The notes under the pieces: model-generated
Told to the model about the DNA's origin: nothing
Seen by the model: only the letters and a program-made list of their open reading frames with translations
The model's database searches: none
In this document: in pieces, positions 18,169 through 27,483 of the stretch
How positions within the stretch are numbered: the stretch's first letter is position 1
How the letters are laid out: each line of letters opens with the position of its first letter
Position numbers and translations under genes: made by a program
Assembly (NCBI RefSeq): GCF_021228795.1
Contig: NZ_CP089309.1
Location: 3,903,501-3,967,500, forward strand
Length of the DNA: 64,000 bases
Direction of reading: 5' to 3'
From: Thiocapsa bogorovii
GTDB lineage: Bacteria > Pseudomonadota > Gammaproteobacteria > Chromatiales > Chromatiaceae

Positions 18169-18722
18169 GTCCAGACCGAGCTTGCGGCACCGTTTGGCGG
18201 CGGCCCGAAAGCGGGTGCGCACCTCGGCGATGCGGCGCGCGGCGGCGCGGATGGCGCCGAATCCCTGCTCGGCCTCCTCCACGAGCGGGCGCTGCCCGGG
18301 GCACTGCGGGGAAGTCCGCGACCGGCCTCCGCCAGGCGTTGCTCGAAGGCGCTGCATCCTTGCTCGGCGCGCTCTTGGAGGGCAGCCAGGTTGCGCGCGA
18401 TCCAGGCGTCGAGCGCCTCCGCGACATGACTCGGCGCCGCATCCTCCTCGGTGGCGTCGTCGTCCTCGGCGTCACTGCCCGTTGCGCCGAGCGAGCCTGC
18501 CCGAAAGGCTGCCTCGAGCCTGTGGGCAGGCGGCACGCCGGCCGGGCGTTCGCACCCTCTTATCTTTGGTGAAACAGCGCCCGCTGTTCTCACTTGCCGC
18601 GGGCAGCTTCCGGTCAGGGCAGGCAGTGCCGTGGTTGCTCGGACGCTTGCGGTGTCGCTCTCCCCCCGATCGGAAGGCGCAAGCGCATTCTCGTCTTCCG
18701 TATTGCCGTTCGGTCGTGTCAT
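18169..18722 (-). pseudogene. Truncated duplicate of the MobI-like gene
   Basis: The frame starts at ATG 18722 and keeps the N-terminal and first core helix of the intact copy (EALDAWIARNLAALQERAEQ). The ~180-bp deletion then removes the IEWVTYRHVRT segment and shifts the frame, so the C-terminal helices are translated out of frame (SWRRPSRDSAPSAPP). Most likely a non-functional remnant of the duplication. Confidence 0.75.
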
Positions 18723-18816
18723 GCGTTGATCCCTGATCGTTCGGGACGGGCGTTCGTATTCGCTCATCCATCGGGTGGGTGTCTCCGGAGGGCGCAAAAC
18801 GCTGCTCGGGGTTTCA
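18169..18816. repeat. Tandem duplication, deleted copy (mobI-like region)
   Basis: Second copy of the unit, about 180 bp shorter. An internal segment equivalent to ~17469-17653 is missing, joined at GCGCTGCC/CGGGGCACTG. The right end repeats the sequence found at the right end of the first copy. Confidence 0.85.
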
Positions 18817-18822
18817 TTCGTG

Positions 18823-19201
18823 GATCCCTGTTCTCCACTGCAGAACCGCAAAAGCGGACGCCGCGTTCTCACCGATCGGTATTCCGTTTCATTTCCGAAA
18901 CCTATCCGATGATCGGGTCGCGTCTGTTTCTCTTTCCCGCGATCGACAGCCGTTCTCCATTGCTGTTCGGCGCCCGGAGGTTAGCACGCGCAATCCGTCG
19001 AGTGCCCCCCGGAAAGACACCGTTTTCGGTCATTTAAACGGCTGGCATTGCACCGCCTTGACGCCAAGAATGCCGAGCGTTCGCTGTCGCCTTCTCGTGC
19101 GCCGATTGCGGACCTCTTGTGAACCTTGTCATCGGAATGCATCGGGACGGCGACGGCGTGAAGCGCGCTTGTGTACCGCGCGTGCATTCGGTGTGAACCC
19201 A
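18823..19201. promoter_or_regulatory. Divergent intergenic region; candidate oriT / partition centromere
   Basis: About 380 bases between the minus-strand MobI/relaxase operon and the plus-strand partition/transfer operon. In SXT-like ICEs this position holds oriT and the srpC-type centromere. I see recurring GTTCTC(A/C) words (near 18830, 18866, 18953) and short palindromes such as CCGTTTTCGG, but no convincing long repeat array. Position-based inference. Confidence 0.35.
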
Positions 19202-20221
19202 ATGGGCGGAGCCATGTACGTCGTCGGACTGGATATCGGCTATTCGAATGTGAAGATTGCCGCAGGGCCTCGCGGAGACCTGCCGAGACTGATCGTGCGC
19301 CCGGCCGGAGCCGCTCCGCGGGAGCGTCTGGGCGAGCGCATCGGCGCGGAGGTGGAGGCCGGGAGCGCGACGGGCGCGGCCGCCGATCGGCCGGTCCCGG
19401 TCGATCTGGACGGCGTGCTCTGGGCAGCGGCGATCGAGCCCGAGCGCTTCGAGGACTGGCAGCGCCCGCTGCACGAAGACTATCCGGCCACCCCGAGTTA
19501 CCACGCCCTGGCCCTGGCCGCGCTGCAGCTGACGGGGCAGCGCGCCATCGACGTGGTCGTGACCGGGTTGCCGGTCACCCAAGCCGGCGACCCTCGCCGT
19601 CGGGAGCGCCTGAAGCGCCTCCTGACGGGGCGGCACGGCCTGGGCGAGGCGAGCCTCGAGGTCGGGGAGGTGCGGGTCGTTCCGCAGCCGATCGGCGCCT
19701 ACCTCGATCTGGTCTATACCGCCACGGACGAGGAGATCCTCGAGCGCATCGAGACCGGCACCGTCATCGTGCTGGACGCCGGCTTCTATTCCTTCGATTG
19801 GGCGCTCGTCGTCAAAGGGGAGCTGCGCCGCAGCGCCAGCGGCACCAGCCTGGAGGCCATGTCGGTGCTGCTGGAGCGGGCCGCGCAGGAGGCCGCGGCC
19901 GAGGCGGGCGGCAAACCCCAGCCGCTGGGTCTGGAGGCCGCGCTGCGCGCCGGGCGTGCGCATGTGCTGCAGGCCGGACATCGCCTGTCGGTGCCGAGCC
20001 TGCTCGGGCGCGCGGCCGGTCCGGTCTGCGCGGTTGCCCTGGAGAGCCTGCGCCGATCCCTGCGTCGCGAGAGCGCGAGTGTGGATCTCGTGCTGATCGC
20101 CGGGGGCGGCGGAAGCCTCTACGTGCGCGCGGCGGCTGGGCTGTTTCCGGGCGCGACGGTCGTGGTGGCCGCGGATCCGATCGCGGCCAACGCGCGCGGG
20201 TTTCATCGTTATGCCGGCTGA
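19202..20221 (+). CDS. ParM/StbA-like actin-type partition ATPase
   Basis: A 339-residue actin-like ATPase with phosphate-1 motif VGLDIGYSNVKIA, the connecting motif VIVLDAGFYSFDW and the adenosine/phosphate-2 segment VDLVLIAGGGGSLY. Members form filaments that push replicons apart; the SXT-like homolog (srpM) stabilises the excised ICE. ATG 19202 or 19214 (MYVVGLDIG) could be the start. The next gene overlaps its stop, and the pair opens the plus-strand operon. Confidence 0.85.
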   Translation: MGGAMYVVGLDIGYSNVKIAAGPRGDLPRLIVRPAGAAPRERLGERIGAEVEAGSATGAAADRPVPVDLDGVLWAAAIEPERFEDWQRPLHEDYPATPSYHALALAALQLTGQRAIDVVVTGLPVTQAGDPRRRERLKRLLTGRHGLGEASLEVGEVRVVPQPIGAYLDLVYTATDEEILERIETGTVIVLDAGFYSFDWALVVKGELRRSASGTSLEAMSVLLERAAQEAAAEAGGKPQPLGLEAALRAGRAHVLQAGHRLSVPSLLGRAAGPVCAVALESLRRSLRRESASVDLVLIAGGGGSLYVRAAAGLFPGATVVVAADPIAANARGFHRYAG

Positions 20222-20480
20222 GGCGCGCTCGTGCGAACTGCTGCGCGCCGTGGTCAACATCGGCCCGTCCCAGCCCGAGCTGCTGGAGGATCTCGTGCAG
20301 CTGCCCAAGCGCTCGCGGGCCGCACGGCTGCGTCACCTCGCCGCCGTCGGGTTGTTGGCGATCAAGGGCGGCGCCGGCGCACTCGCCAAGGTCGCACCGG
20401 CGCCGTCGACGCCCCCCGAGGCGTCGGCGCAACGGCGCCGGGATCGGCTCGTCGGTCGGTTGGGGCGCGTCGATGATTAG
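20211..20480 (+). CDS. Small ParR/SrpR-like partition partner
   Basis: An 89-residue basic protein with a likely DNA-binding helical core (ELLEDLVQLPKRSRAARLRH) and an Ala/Pro-rich tail. It overlaps the ParM-like stop by 11 bases and the next gene by 8. Size, order and basic charge fit a ParR-type adaptor that binds the centromere and ParM; sequence identity to a named family is not clear to me. Confidence 0.6.
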   Translation: MPAEARSCELLRAVVNIGPSQPELLEDLVQLPKRSRAARLRHLAAVGLLAIKGGAGALAKVAPAPSTPPEASAQRRRDRLVGRLGRVDD

Positions 20481-21603
20481 AGGCGTCTGGTTTGCCGGGG
20501 TGCTGTGCGGCGTGCTGGCCATGTCTGCGCCGGTCCAGGCTGCGCCGGAAACAATCGACGGCGCACCGGCCGGCACGCCCGAGAGCCCCGCCCAAGCACC
20601 GTTGCCGCCCGTCTGGGCCGAGCCGGCACGGGCGCACGGCATCGATCCACGTTTGCTCTACGCCGCCGCCCTCTCGGCCAGCGGGCGGATTGCGAACGGT
20701 CAGGCCTCGCCGTGGCCCTGGACGCTGGTCGTGGACGGGCGCCGCGTGCACTACGCCACCCGCGAGGACGCGCAACGCGCCTTGGCTGACGTGTCGACGG
20801 ACGGGAGGACAGACCTCGCCGTCGGACTCCTGGCCGTGCCGGTGCGCAACCTGTGGTTCGGCGGCACGCCGGCCGAGCTGCTCGATCCGGCGCGCAATCT
20901 CGCGCGCGGGGCCGCACTGATCGCCGTCGGCCTGCGCGCCTATCCGAGCAACCCGGCGCGCGGGATCGGTCAGTATCGCGCCGTGCCGGAGACGGCTGCC
21001 GAGACCCTCGGCGCGCGGATCCTCGCGCTCGCCGAGGCGCTGAGCGAGCCGGGCAGCGGGTTCGCGCCGTCTCCGGTTCCCTACCCCGAACACTCTTCAG
21101 AGCGGCCCGCCGTGCCGTCGCCCGCGTCTTCCGGCGCTCCGGCACAGGGCCCGCGCATTCGGACCGTTGTTGCACACCATCACGCCCGGTGCATCGACCC
21201 GGACAAACAACCCGTGGCCGCCCTCGTGGAGGCCGCCGCACGTCGCCACGGCGTGGATCCCGCGTTCGCGCTCGCCATCGCCCGGCGCGAAAGCGCGTTC
21301 CGCCAGACGGCAGTCTCCCCGAAGGGCGCGACCGGCGTGATGCAGCTGATGCCGGCGACGGCCGCCCGCTACGGCGCGAATCCGCGCGACCTCGAGCAAA
21401 ACATCGACGCCGGGGTGCGTTACCTGCGCGACCTGGCCGGGATGTTCGACGGCGATCCCGCGTTGGTCGCCGCCGGCTACAACGCGGGGGAGGGCGCCGT
21501 GATCAAGCACGGCTACCGCATCCCGCCCTATCGCGAGACCCGCACCTATGTCCCCCGCGTTCTCGAATCCCGATCGGAGTATCTGCAATGCCGACAGCCC
21601 TGA
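20473..21603 (+). CDS. Lytic transglycosylase with two SLT-like domains
   Basis: A 376-residue exported peptidoglycan hydrolase. Signal peptide (VWFAGVLCGVLAMSAPVQA), then a degenerate SLT-like domain (HGIDPRLLYAAALSASGRI ... LLDPARNLARGAALI) in which the catalytic Glu position of the usual ALTESG motif is Ala. A Pro/Ser linker follows, then an intact SLT domain (AIARRESAFRQTAVSPKGAT, GVMQLMPATAARYG, AAGYNAGEGAV). It would open the cell wall for the conjugation channel. ATG 20473 overlaps the previous gene; the next gene overlaps its end by 16 bases. Confidence 0.88.
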   Translation: MIRGVWFAGVLCGVLAMSAPVQAAPETIDGAPAGTPESPAQAPLPPVWAEPARAHGIDPRLLYAAALSASGRIANGQASPWPWTLVVDGRRVHYATREDAQRALADVSTDGRTDLAVGLLAVPVRNLWFGGTPAELLDPARNLARGAALIAVGLRAYPSNPARGIGQYRAVPETAAETLGARILALAEALSEPGSGFAPSPVPYPEHSSERPAVPSPASSGAPAQGPRIRTVVAHHHARCIDPDKQPVAALVEAAARRHGVDPAFALAIARRESAFRQTAVSPKGATGVMQLMPATAARYGANPRDLEQNIDAGVRYLRDLAGMFDGDPALVAAGYNAGEGAVIKHGYRIPPYRETRTYVPRVLESRSEYLQCRQP

Positions 21604-21902
21604 TGCCGTACCCCGGAATCCCCGACCTGCAGGACACCGTGCGATGCTGCAATCGCCTCTATTGGATCGGTGCACGGGATGCCGCCCGGGTCTCGCCGCA
21701 GGTGGCCGCGACACTCTTCGGCGTGACCCCGGAACTGGCCGAGTGGCTCGCCGGCGCCACGCTCGAGGCGGTGCTGGATCTGGCCGAGGCACCCGTGGTG
21801 ACCTTCCGCGCGAGCCTCGACGCACCGCTCGCCCGGGCGCAGGTGCCGCCGGCCCTGCGCAATCTGCATCTGGCGCTGCGTGCCGCCGGGGGTGCGGGTT
21901 GA
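21588..21902 (+). CDS. FlhD-like activator subunit (SetD type)
   Basis: A 104-residue FlhD-like protein (YPGIPDLQDTVRCCNRLYWIG; AATLFGVTPELAEWLAGATL). In SXT-type ICEs SetD and SetC are homologs of the flagellar master activator FlhDC and switch on transfer and excision genes. ATG 21588 overlaps the end of the lytic transglycosylase; the FlhC-like partner follows after 26 bases. Position inside the plus-strand transfer operon is unusual compared with SXT, where setDC lies elsewhere. Confidence 0.75.
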   Translation: MPTALMPYPGIPDLQDTVRCCNRLYWIGARDAARVSPQVAATLFGVTPELAEWLAGATLEAVLDLAEAPVVTFRASLDAPLARAQVPPALRNLHLALRAAGGAG

Positions 21903-21928
21903 GCACCGATCCCTTGCAAGGCGGACCG

Positions 21929-22507
21929 ATGGTCCTCGGGCCGTTGTCCGCACGCGTGCCGGATGCCCGTCTTGCACGGCACGACGCCGAGACCCTTGCA
22001 CTCGCCTTGCTGAAGCACGGCGCAAGGGTCGGGGTCGTGCATTGGGCCACCGGACTGAAGTGCACGGTCCTCGCGGGTTGGTATCGGCAGCTGCACGGGC
22101 GGGCGCCGCCGCGCGGTCCGCTGCCGGACAGCGCCGGGTCGATGATCCGCACCCGCACCGAGCATGCCGCGGCCTCGCTCTTCGGCGTGGTCTATGCCGA
22201 GCACCGTCGCGACGGTGCCATCGGGCGCATGATCGACCCGCAAGGGCTGGTACGCGCCTACGAGCTCTACCTGGCGCTGATCGACGGCCCGCATGCGGGT
22301 GTTCTGGGCATCAACCAAGCCTGGATCGTCGCGCGGGATCTGCGCGCCGGGCTCGCCGCGATCGCCTGGTGTCCGTCCTGCGAGGCCCGCTACATCGCCA
22401 TGCGCGACGCGATCCTGATCGGCTGTCCGTTGTGCGCCCTGTATGCGCGGGCCGGCGGACGCGCCTCTCCTCGGCGAGCAGGACACCCCGATGCGACCTC
22501 GCGCTGA
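21929..22507 (+). CDS. FlhC-like activator subunit (SetC type)
   Basis: A 192-residue FlhC-like protein with the typical N-terminal helical part (RHDAETLALALLKHGARVGV), a central GLVRAYELYLAL segment, and a C-terminal zinc-binding cysteine set (WCPSCEARYI ... GCPLCALY). The ribosome-binding site AAGGCGGA lies just upstream of ATG 21929. With the preceding gene it should form a heteromeric transcription activator of ICE genes. It overlaps traF by 17 bases. Confidence 0.85.
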   Translation: MVLGPLSARVPDARLARHDAETLALALLKHGARVGVVHWATGLKCTVLAGWYRQLHGRAPPRGPLPDSAGSMIRTRTEHAAASLFGVVYAEHRRDGAIGRMIDPQGLVRAYELYLALIDGPHAGVLGINQAWIVARDLRAGLAAIAWCPSCEARYIAMRDAILIGCPLCALYARAGGRASPRRAGHPDATSR

Positions 22508-23492
22508 CGCCATCGCTGCAGGCCTCCTGGTCGCGCTGACGACGGGACCGACGCTCGCAGCATCCGCGGGCGGCTTCTATGCGCGCGATGCCGAGGGCTG
22601 GTTCTGGTATCGGGAGCCGCCGCTGCCGGTTGCTGTCGAGCCTCCGACAAGCGCCGAGCCACCGCGTGCGCCCATCGAGCCCGAGCCCTCCGAGTGGGCG
22701 CCGTCCGAGCCTGTCGCGGAAGTGCCCCCCGAACCGGCGCCGCTCTCCGCGCACTGGTTCCGGGAGCATCTGGACACCTACCGCGACCGCGCCATCGACG
22801 ATCCGTCCCCCGAGAACGTGGCGGTCTACCTGCACCTGCAACGCATCGCGATGGACAAGTCCTCGCGCTTCGCCCGGGTGTCCGAGCGCGTGGTGCAGGG
22901 CGATCCCGTCCTCGACGAGATCACCCGCCGACCCACCGCCAACTTCGGGGCGAACCTGGCCGACAAGCAGGCGAGCGCCGCCGGCGACGCGCTGCTCGAA
23001 CGCCTCGCCGGGGAGACCGCGCTCTGGTTCTTCTTCCGCTCGGACTGTCCCTATTGCGATGCGCAGGCCCCGCTCCTGGAGGCCCTCGCGCAGCGCTACG
23101 GTTTTGCGGTGCTGGCGGTCTCGATCGACGGGGCGGGCCTCGCGGACGGGACGTTTCCCGCATTCCAGATCGACCGCGGTCAGGCCGAGGCGCTGGGCGT
23201 GATCTCCACCCCGGCGATGTTCCTCGCCCGCCCGGACCAGGGCGCGGTGGCCCCGATCGCCCAGGGACTGCTCTCGCTCGCCCAGCTGCGCGATCGCATC
23301 GTCCTCGCCGCCGTCCAGGCCGGCTGGGTCAGCGAGGCGGAGGCGAGCCGTCTCCGAGCGGGTCCGGCCGAGCGGGGCAGCGCTGCCGCGACACTCACCG
23401 CACTCCCCGAGGATCCGCGCGCCTTGCTCGACGCCCTGCGCGCCACTGTCCTTCCCGACACCCGAACCGACACCAGCCAGGCCCCCCGATGA
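22491..23492 (+). CDS. traF: Conjugal pilus assembly protein TraF
   Basis: A 333-residue periplasmic thioredoxin-fold TraF. It has a signal peptide (IAAGLLVALTTGPTLAASA), a Pro/Glu-rich linker, the helical TraF region (LSAHWFREHLDTYRDRAIDD) and a thioredoxin-like domain with the redox motif C186PYC189 (FFFRSDCPYCDAQAPLLEAL). The intact CxxC suggests a disulfide role in pilus assembly. Start ATG 22491 is the one preceding the signal peptide. The stop overlaps the traH start (ATGA). Confidence 0.92.
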   Translation: MRPRADAIAAGLLVALTTGPTLAASAGGFYARDAEGWFWYREPPLPVAVEPPTSAEPPRAPIEPEPSEWAPSEPVAEVPPEPAPLSAHWFREHLDTYRDRAIDDPSPENVAVYLHLQRIAMDKSSRFARVSERVVQGDPVLDEITRRPTANFGANLADKQASAAGDALLERLAGETALWFFFRSDCPYCDAQAPLLEALAQRYGFAVLAVSIDGAGLADGTFPAFQIDRGQAEALGVISTPAMFLARPDQGAVAPIAQGLLSLAQLRDRIVLAAVQAGWVSEAEASRLRAGPAERGSAAATLTALPEDPRALLDALRATVLPDTRTDTSQAPR

Positions 23493-24931
23493 AGATTCGA
23501 TTCGCACCGACCCTTGTCCTGATCGCCGCGACGGCGACGCCCGCCGCCGAGGCGGCCGGCATCGCCACCCAGTCGAGCGTCATGTTCGACAGCATGGTCA
23601 ATCTCACCAACCCCTCCGCGCACATGGGACAGCGCCGCGGCGCCTTCTCGGGCGGGTCGGTCGTGAACCGCAACCGCCTCATGAGCGAGTCGCTCTGGCA
23701 CGTGGTGCCGCCGTCCTTCGAGGCCGGCTGCGGCGGCATCGACATGTTCGCCGGCTCCTTCAGCTTCATCTCCGCGGATCAGTTCCAACAACTGATGCGC
23801 TCGATCGCGGCGAACGCGACCGGCTACGCCTTCGAGGTCGCCCTGACCGCCATGTGCCCGACCTGTGTGGAGGTCATGGAGTCGCTGCAGCGCAAGCTCC
23901 AGGCGCTCAATCAGGGCTACGCCAACTCCTGTCAGCTCGCCAAGGGTCTGGTCAACGACGTGGCGAGCGCCTTCGACGTGCAGCACAAGGACAACACCTC
24001 GCTGGTGGCGATGGTGAAGGGCTTCGGCGACGTCTTCGAGACCCGCAGCCTGACCTCCGGGGAGAGCCCGGTGAACCAGGTCGCGAACAACCTGACCGAC
24101 GAGCAGCGCGCCGAGGCCGATCTGCAGGGCAACCTGGTCTGGCAGGCGCTCAAACGCCGGGGCGCGGCCGGCTGGTTCGTCGGCGGCGACGATGCCCTGC
24201 TCGAAGCCATCATGAGCGTGACCGGCTCGGTGATCCTCGGTCCGCCCGAGCCCGCACCCGACGGGGCCGGGGACAACTTCCGGGTCACCCCGCTGCCGGG
24301 CAACCTCATGAGCGTGCGCGATCTGCTCTGGGGCAGCAGCGCGCACGAGGACACCGGGCCCGGTCAGAGCACGGTGAACCATGTCGTGCGCCGCTACAGC
24401 TGCAACGACACGGCGGTGAACGGCTGCATGGCGCCGAGCGTGATCGCCGATACGCAGACCGTGGGGTTGGTGCAGCACACCGATCATCTGTTGCTGGGCG
24501 ATCCGAACGTCGCCGGCAGCGTCGGTCTGGTGCAGAAGTTTCGTCTGGGCGCGAGCGCGCCGACCGCCCGCGAGCAGGCCTTCATGGAGCTCGCCCCCAA
24601 CGGCATCGGGGCGCAACTGCGCAACCTCGCCCGCCACGACGCGGGCCTGGCGCGGATCTTCGCCAAGCAGGCCGCGCCGGTGATCGCGCTGGAAATGGCC
24701 CAGCTGATCATGTCCGACCTGCTGCGTGCCGCGGAGAACGCACTCGCGATGGGTGGAAGCGCCTACACCGCCAAGGTCGCCGAGCAGATCAAGAGCGCGC
24801 GCGAGCAGGTGTATCGCGAATACGCCGTACTCGCCGAGCGCTACGGCAACGCCCAGACCCTGCTCGCCTATTACCAAGACCTGTCCGCCCAAGTGAAGGG
24901 CCGGGCCGAGTCCACCCCCAACCAGCGCTGA
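23489..24931 (+). CDS. traH: Conjugal pilus assembly protein TraH
   Basis: A 480-residue TraH with signal peptide (FAPTLVLIAATATPAAEAAG), the family N-terminal motif QRRGAFSGGSVVNRN, the segment EAGCGGIDMFAGSFSFI, and paired cysteines in MCPTCVEVME. TraH acts with TraF and others in F-type pilus assembly at the outer membrane. It is coupled to traF by ATGA overlap and is followed after 15 bases by traG. Confidence 0.93.
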   Translation: MKIRFAPTLVLIAATATPAAEAAGIATQSSVMFDSMVNLTNPSAHMGQRRGAFSGGSVVNRNRLMSESLWHVVPPSFEAGCGGIDMFAGSFSFISADQFQQLMRSIAANATGYAFEVALTAMCPTCVEVMESLQRKLQALNQGYANSCQLAKGLVNDVASAFDVQHKDNTSLVAMVKGFGDVFETRSLTSGESPVNQVANNLTDEQRAEADLQGNLVWQALKRRGAAGWFVGGDDALLEAIMSVTGSVILGPPEPAPDGAGDNFRVTPLPGNLMSVRDLLWGSSAHEDTGPGQSTVNHVVRRYSCNDTAVNGCMAPSVIADTQTVGLVQHTDHLLLGDPNVAGSVGLVQKFRLGASAPTAREQAFMELAPNGIGAQLRNLARHDAGLARIFAKQAAPVIALEMAQLIMSDLLRAAENALAMGGSAYTAKVAEQIKSAREQVYREYAVLAERYGNAQTLLAYYQDLSAQVKGRAESTPNQR

Positions 24932-24946
24932 GGCACGGAGGCTTCC

Positions 24947-27172
24947 ATGTTCGAAATCTATTCCATCGGCGACGCCGCCTACCTCGCGGCGGTTCTCAAT
25001 GCGGTCGCCATGCTCATGGGCACCGGCCACATGAGCCAGCTCGCCGGGGTCGGCTTCCTGATCGGCGTCATCCTGGTGACCTTCCAGGGCCTGGTGCAGG
25101 CGCGCGCCCCCCAGTACCAGCAGATGCTGATCGCGCTGGTCATCTACCTGGGCATGTTCGGTCCGAGCGCGCGGGTGAGCGTGGAGGACCTCTATTCCGG
25201 AGCGGTGCACCGGGTCGACAACGTCCCCCTGGGCGTGGCCGCCGTGGGCTCGGCGTTGTCGCAGGTGGGGTACGGCGTCACCCGGCTCTTCGAGCAGGCG
25301 TTCTCCACCCCCGCGATGACCGACTACGGCTTCGCCGCACCCCTGCAGATCCTGCAGAGCGTGCGCGCGGGGACCCTCTCGCGCGCGCGGCTCGGCGCGG
25401 CCAACAGCCCGACACCGGGCGCGGACATCGAGCGCTCCTTCGTCAACTACATCGCCGAGTGCGTGCTCTACGACGTGGACACCGGACAGCGCTCCCTGGA
25501 CAGCGTGCTGCGCGATCCGAGCTGGACCGGCGCCCTGGCCGTGGCCAATCCGATGCCGACCACGGAGCTGTGGTTGGGCGGGGCCCCGACCGTGAAGGAA
25601 TGCGACGACGCCTGGGCGGATCTGTCCGCCTACACGACGACCGAGTTTCTGCCGGCGCTGCGCGGCTCGCTCGCCGCCACCCTCGCCGTGCAGGCCGGGG
25701 AGGTGGACAACGCCGTGCAGACCGCTCTGGATGCCGTCGCCGGTGCCGGGGTGGACGCGCAGAATTACATGGTGATGTCGGTGGCGGCGAGCGTCCTGCC
25801 CAAGGGCGAGGCGCAGGTGTGGGAGGAGCTCGGGCGCTGGGAAACGGCCGCGACCATCACCCAGGCGGCCCAGCAGCGCAACACCCAATGGGCCGCCGAG
25901 GAGACCCTGTTCGCGCGCATCGTGCGCCCCATGATGACCTTCTTCGAGGCGTTCCTGTTCGCCGTCTCCCCGCTGATGGTCTTCGCCGTGGGGCTCGGCA
26001 CCATCGGCATCCGGATGATCGGCAAGTACCTGCTGTTCGGCCTCTGGATCCAGCTCTGGCAGCCGATCCTCGCCGTGATCAACCTCTACGTCATCCTGAC
26101 GACCCAAGGCAAACTCGACGCCCTGCGCAATGCAGGGATGGGCAACCTGGAGCTGCCCTCGATCTTCGCGCTCTGGAAGCTCGACTTCATCCTCTCGGAT
26201 TATCTCGGGGTCGGCGGGATGCTCGCGGCGAGCACGCCGGCGATCTCCTTGATGCTGATCTACGGCTCGGCGGTCACCGCGACCCATCTGGCCGGACGCC
26301 TGCAAGGCGGGGACCACATCAACGAGAAGATCGCGAGCCCCGATGCGGTGAATCCCGCGGCCGCCTTGTCGATGGGGTCGCTCAAGACCCACGCCCCGCT
26401 CACCGGCACGACGACGCCGAACGCCAATTCCGTGCTCTGGTCGGCGGATGTCGGGCGCTCCATGCAGGACAGCGTGCGCTCCGGCGAGCAGGCGGTGCAG
26501 CAGGCCAGCTCCCGGTTCTCCTCCTCGCTGGCCGGCACCGCGAGTGCGTCGGCGTCGAGGTCCGGCGAGTCCTTTGCCTCACGGTCCATGAACTGGGACT
26601 ACGGGGCGACAGGGAGTGCGACGGATCGCGCGATCATGAGCGAAGCGCGGGGGCTTACGGACAAGTATGAGCAGAGCGGGATGAGCACGCAGCAAATGGC
26701 GGGTATCGTCTCCGGAGCCATCGCAGCGAAGGGCCGCTCGGGCGGCGACGAGGGCACCCTCGCGGGTGATCTCTCAAGCCAACTCCGAAGCCAGTACATC
26801 ACCGACGTCAAACTCGCCGACACGATGGCTGCCGATATCGCGCGCCGTGTTTCGGGCGATTCCGGCTTCGAGGCGCGTCTTGCCGAATCGGTCCGCGCCG
26901 ACTCCCAATCCGGCAGTCGCAACGTCTTCGCGGAGCGGCTCTCCAGCGACGAAAGCGCGCGGTTGGAGAAGGACGCAGCCGATGTGGTCTCCTCCTCGCG
27001 TTCGCTGGAGCGCGAGCAGTCGCTGGCGCGCCGCTACGGCGCTATGGGCACCTACGGCGCCGCCGAGATCGGCAATGCGATCGCGAACAACCCGGAGCTC
27101 ATGGATCGGCTGCACCGGGAAATCGACCGGCGCAATCTGACCGGGGATCACCAGCAACTCCGCGAGGCATGG
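24947..27172 (+). pseudogene. traG: Conjugal transfer mating-pair stabilisation protein TraG, 5' part
   Basis: About 742 codons of TraG starting MFEIYSIGDAAYLAAVLNAV, with the TraG_N multi-span membrane domain (LAGVGFLIGVILVTFQGLV; LIALVIYLGMFG; FFEAFLFAVSPLMVFAVGLG). A long Ser/Ala-rich soluble region follows. TraG acts in pilus assembly and mating-pair stabilisation. The frame is broken at 27172 by a 306-bp insertion. Removing the insertion and one 5-bp duplication restores the frame exactly as LREAW joined to AYARNLN. Confidence 0.88.
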
Positions 27173-27478
27173 AGAGCGGAGCGAAGCCGAGCGGCCCCCG
27201 GTAGGCGTCGGCGCGTGCGTGCCGCCGCAGTGGCGAAGCGGCCGTGGTCGCGAAGCCGCGAAGGCGGTATGCAAAGCGCATCCGACACGCCGTCGAGCCG
27301 TTCGTCGCAGGGCCGTGCGCAGCCCGACCGCGCCCCTCGGGCGCACGTCGTGGCGCAGCGCGGCCCGGAGCGGGGCGAACCGGGGCCAAAACAGGTCGTC
27401 GCCAAGGAGCGAGTCCGTCCGGCGGCAGGAGCCCCCGGACGGATTCACGAGCGACACGCGACTCTCCGGTCTCGGGCT
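27173..27478 (-). mobile_element. 306-bp non-autonomous insertion element (copy A)
   Basis: A 306-bp segment inside traG flanked by the direct repeat CATGG (27168-27172 and 27479-27483). Its reverse complement is clearly homologous to 37556-37842. Shared blocks include GAGAGTCGCGTGT, CTTGGCGACG, GACGGCGTG and CTTCGCTCCGCTCT. No transposase frame is inside, so it must move in trans or by an unknown route. The ends carry at most a short AGAG match. Confidence 0.8.
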
Positions 27479-27483
27479 CATGG

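Noticed and set aside
23180-26392. A 1070-codon open frame on the minus strand under traF, traH and traG
   Set aside because: His/Arg/Gly-rich shadow of the plus-strand tra genes in GC-rich DNA; the plus-strand proteins match known families and have coupled starts.
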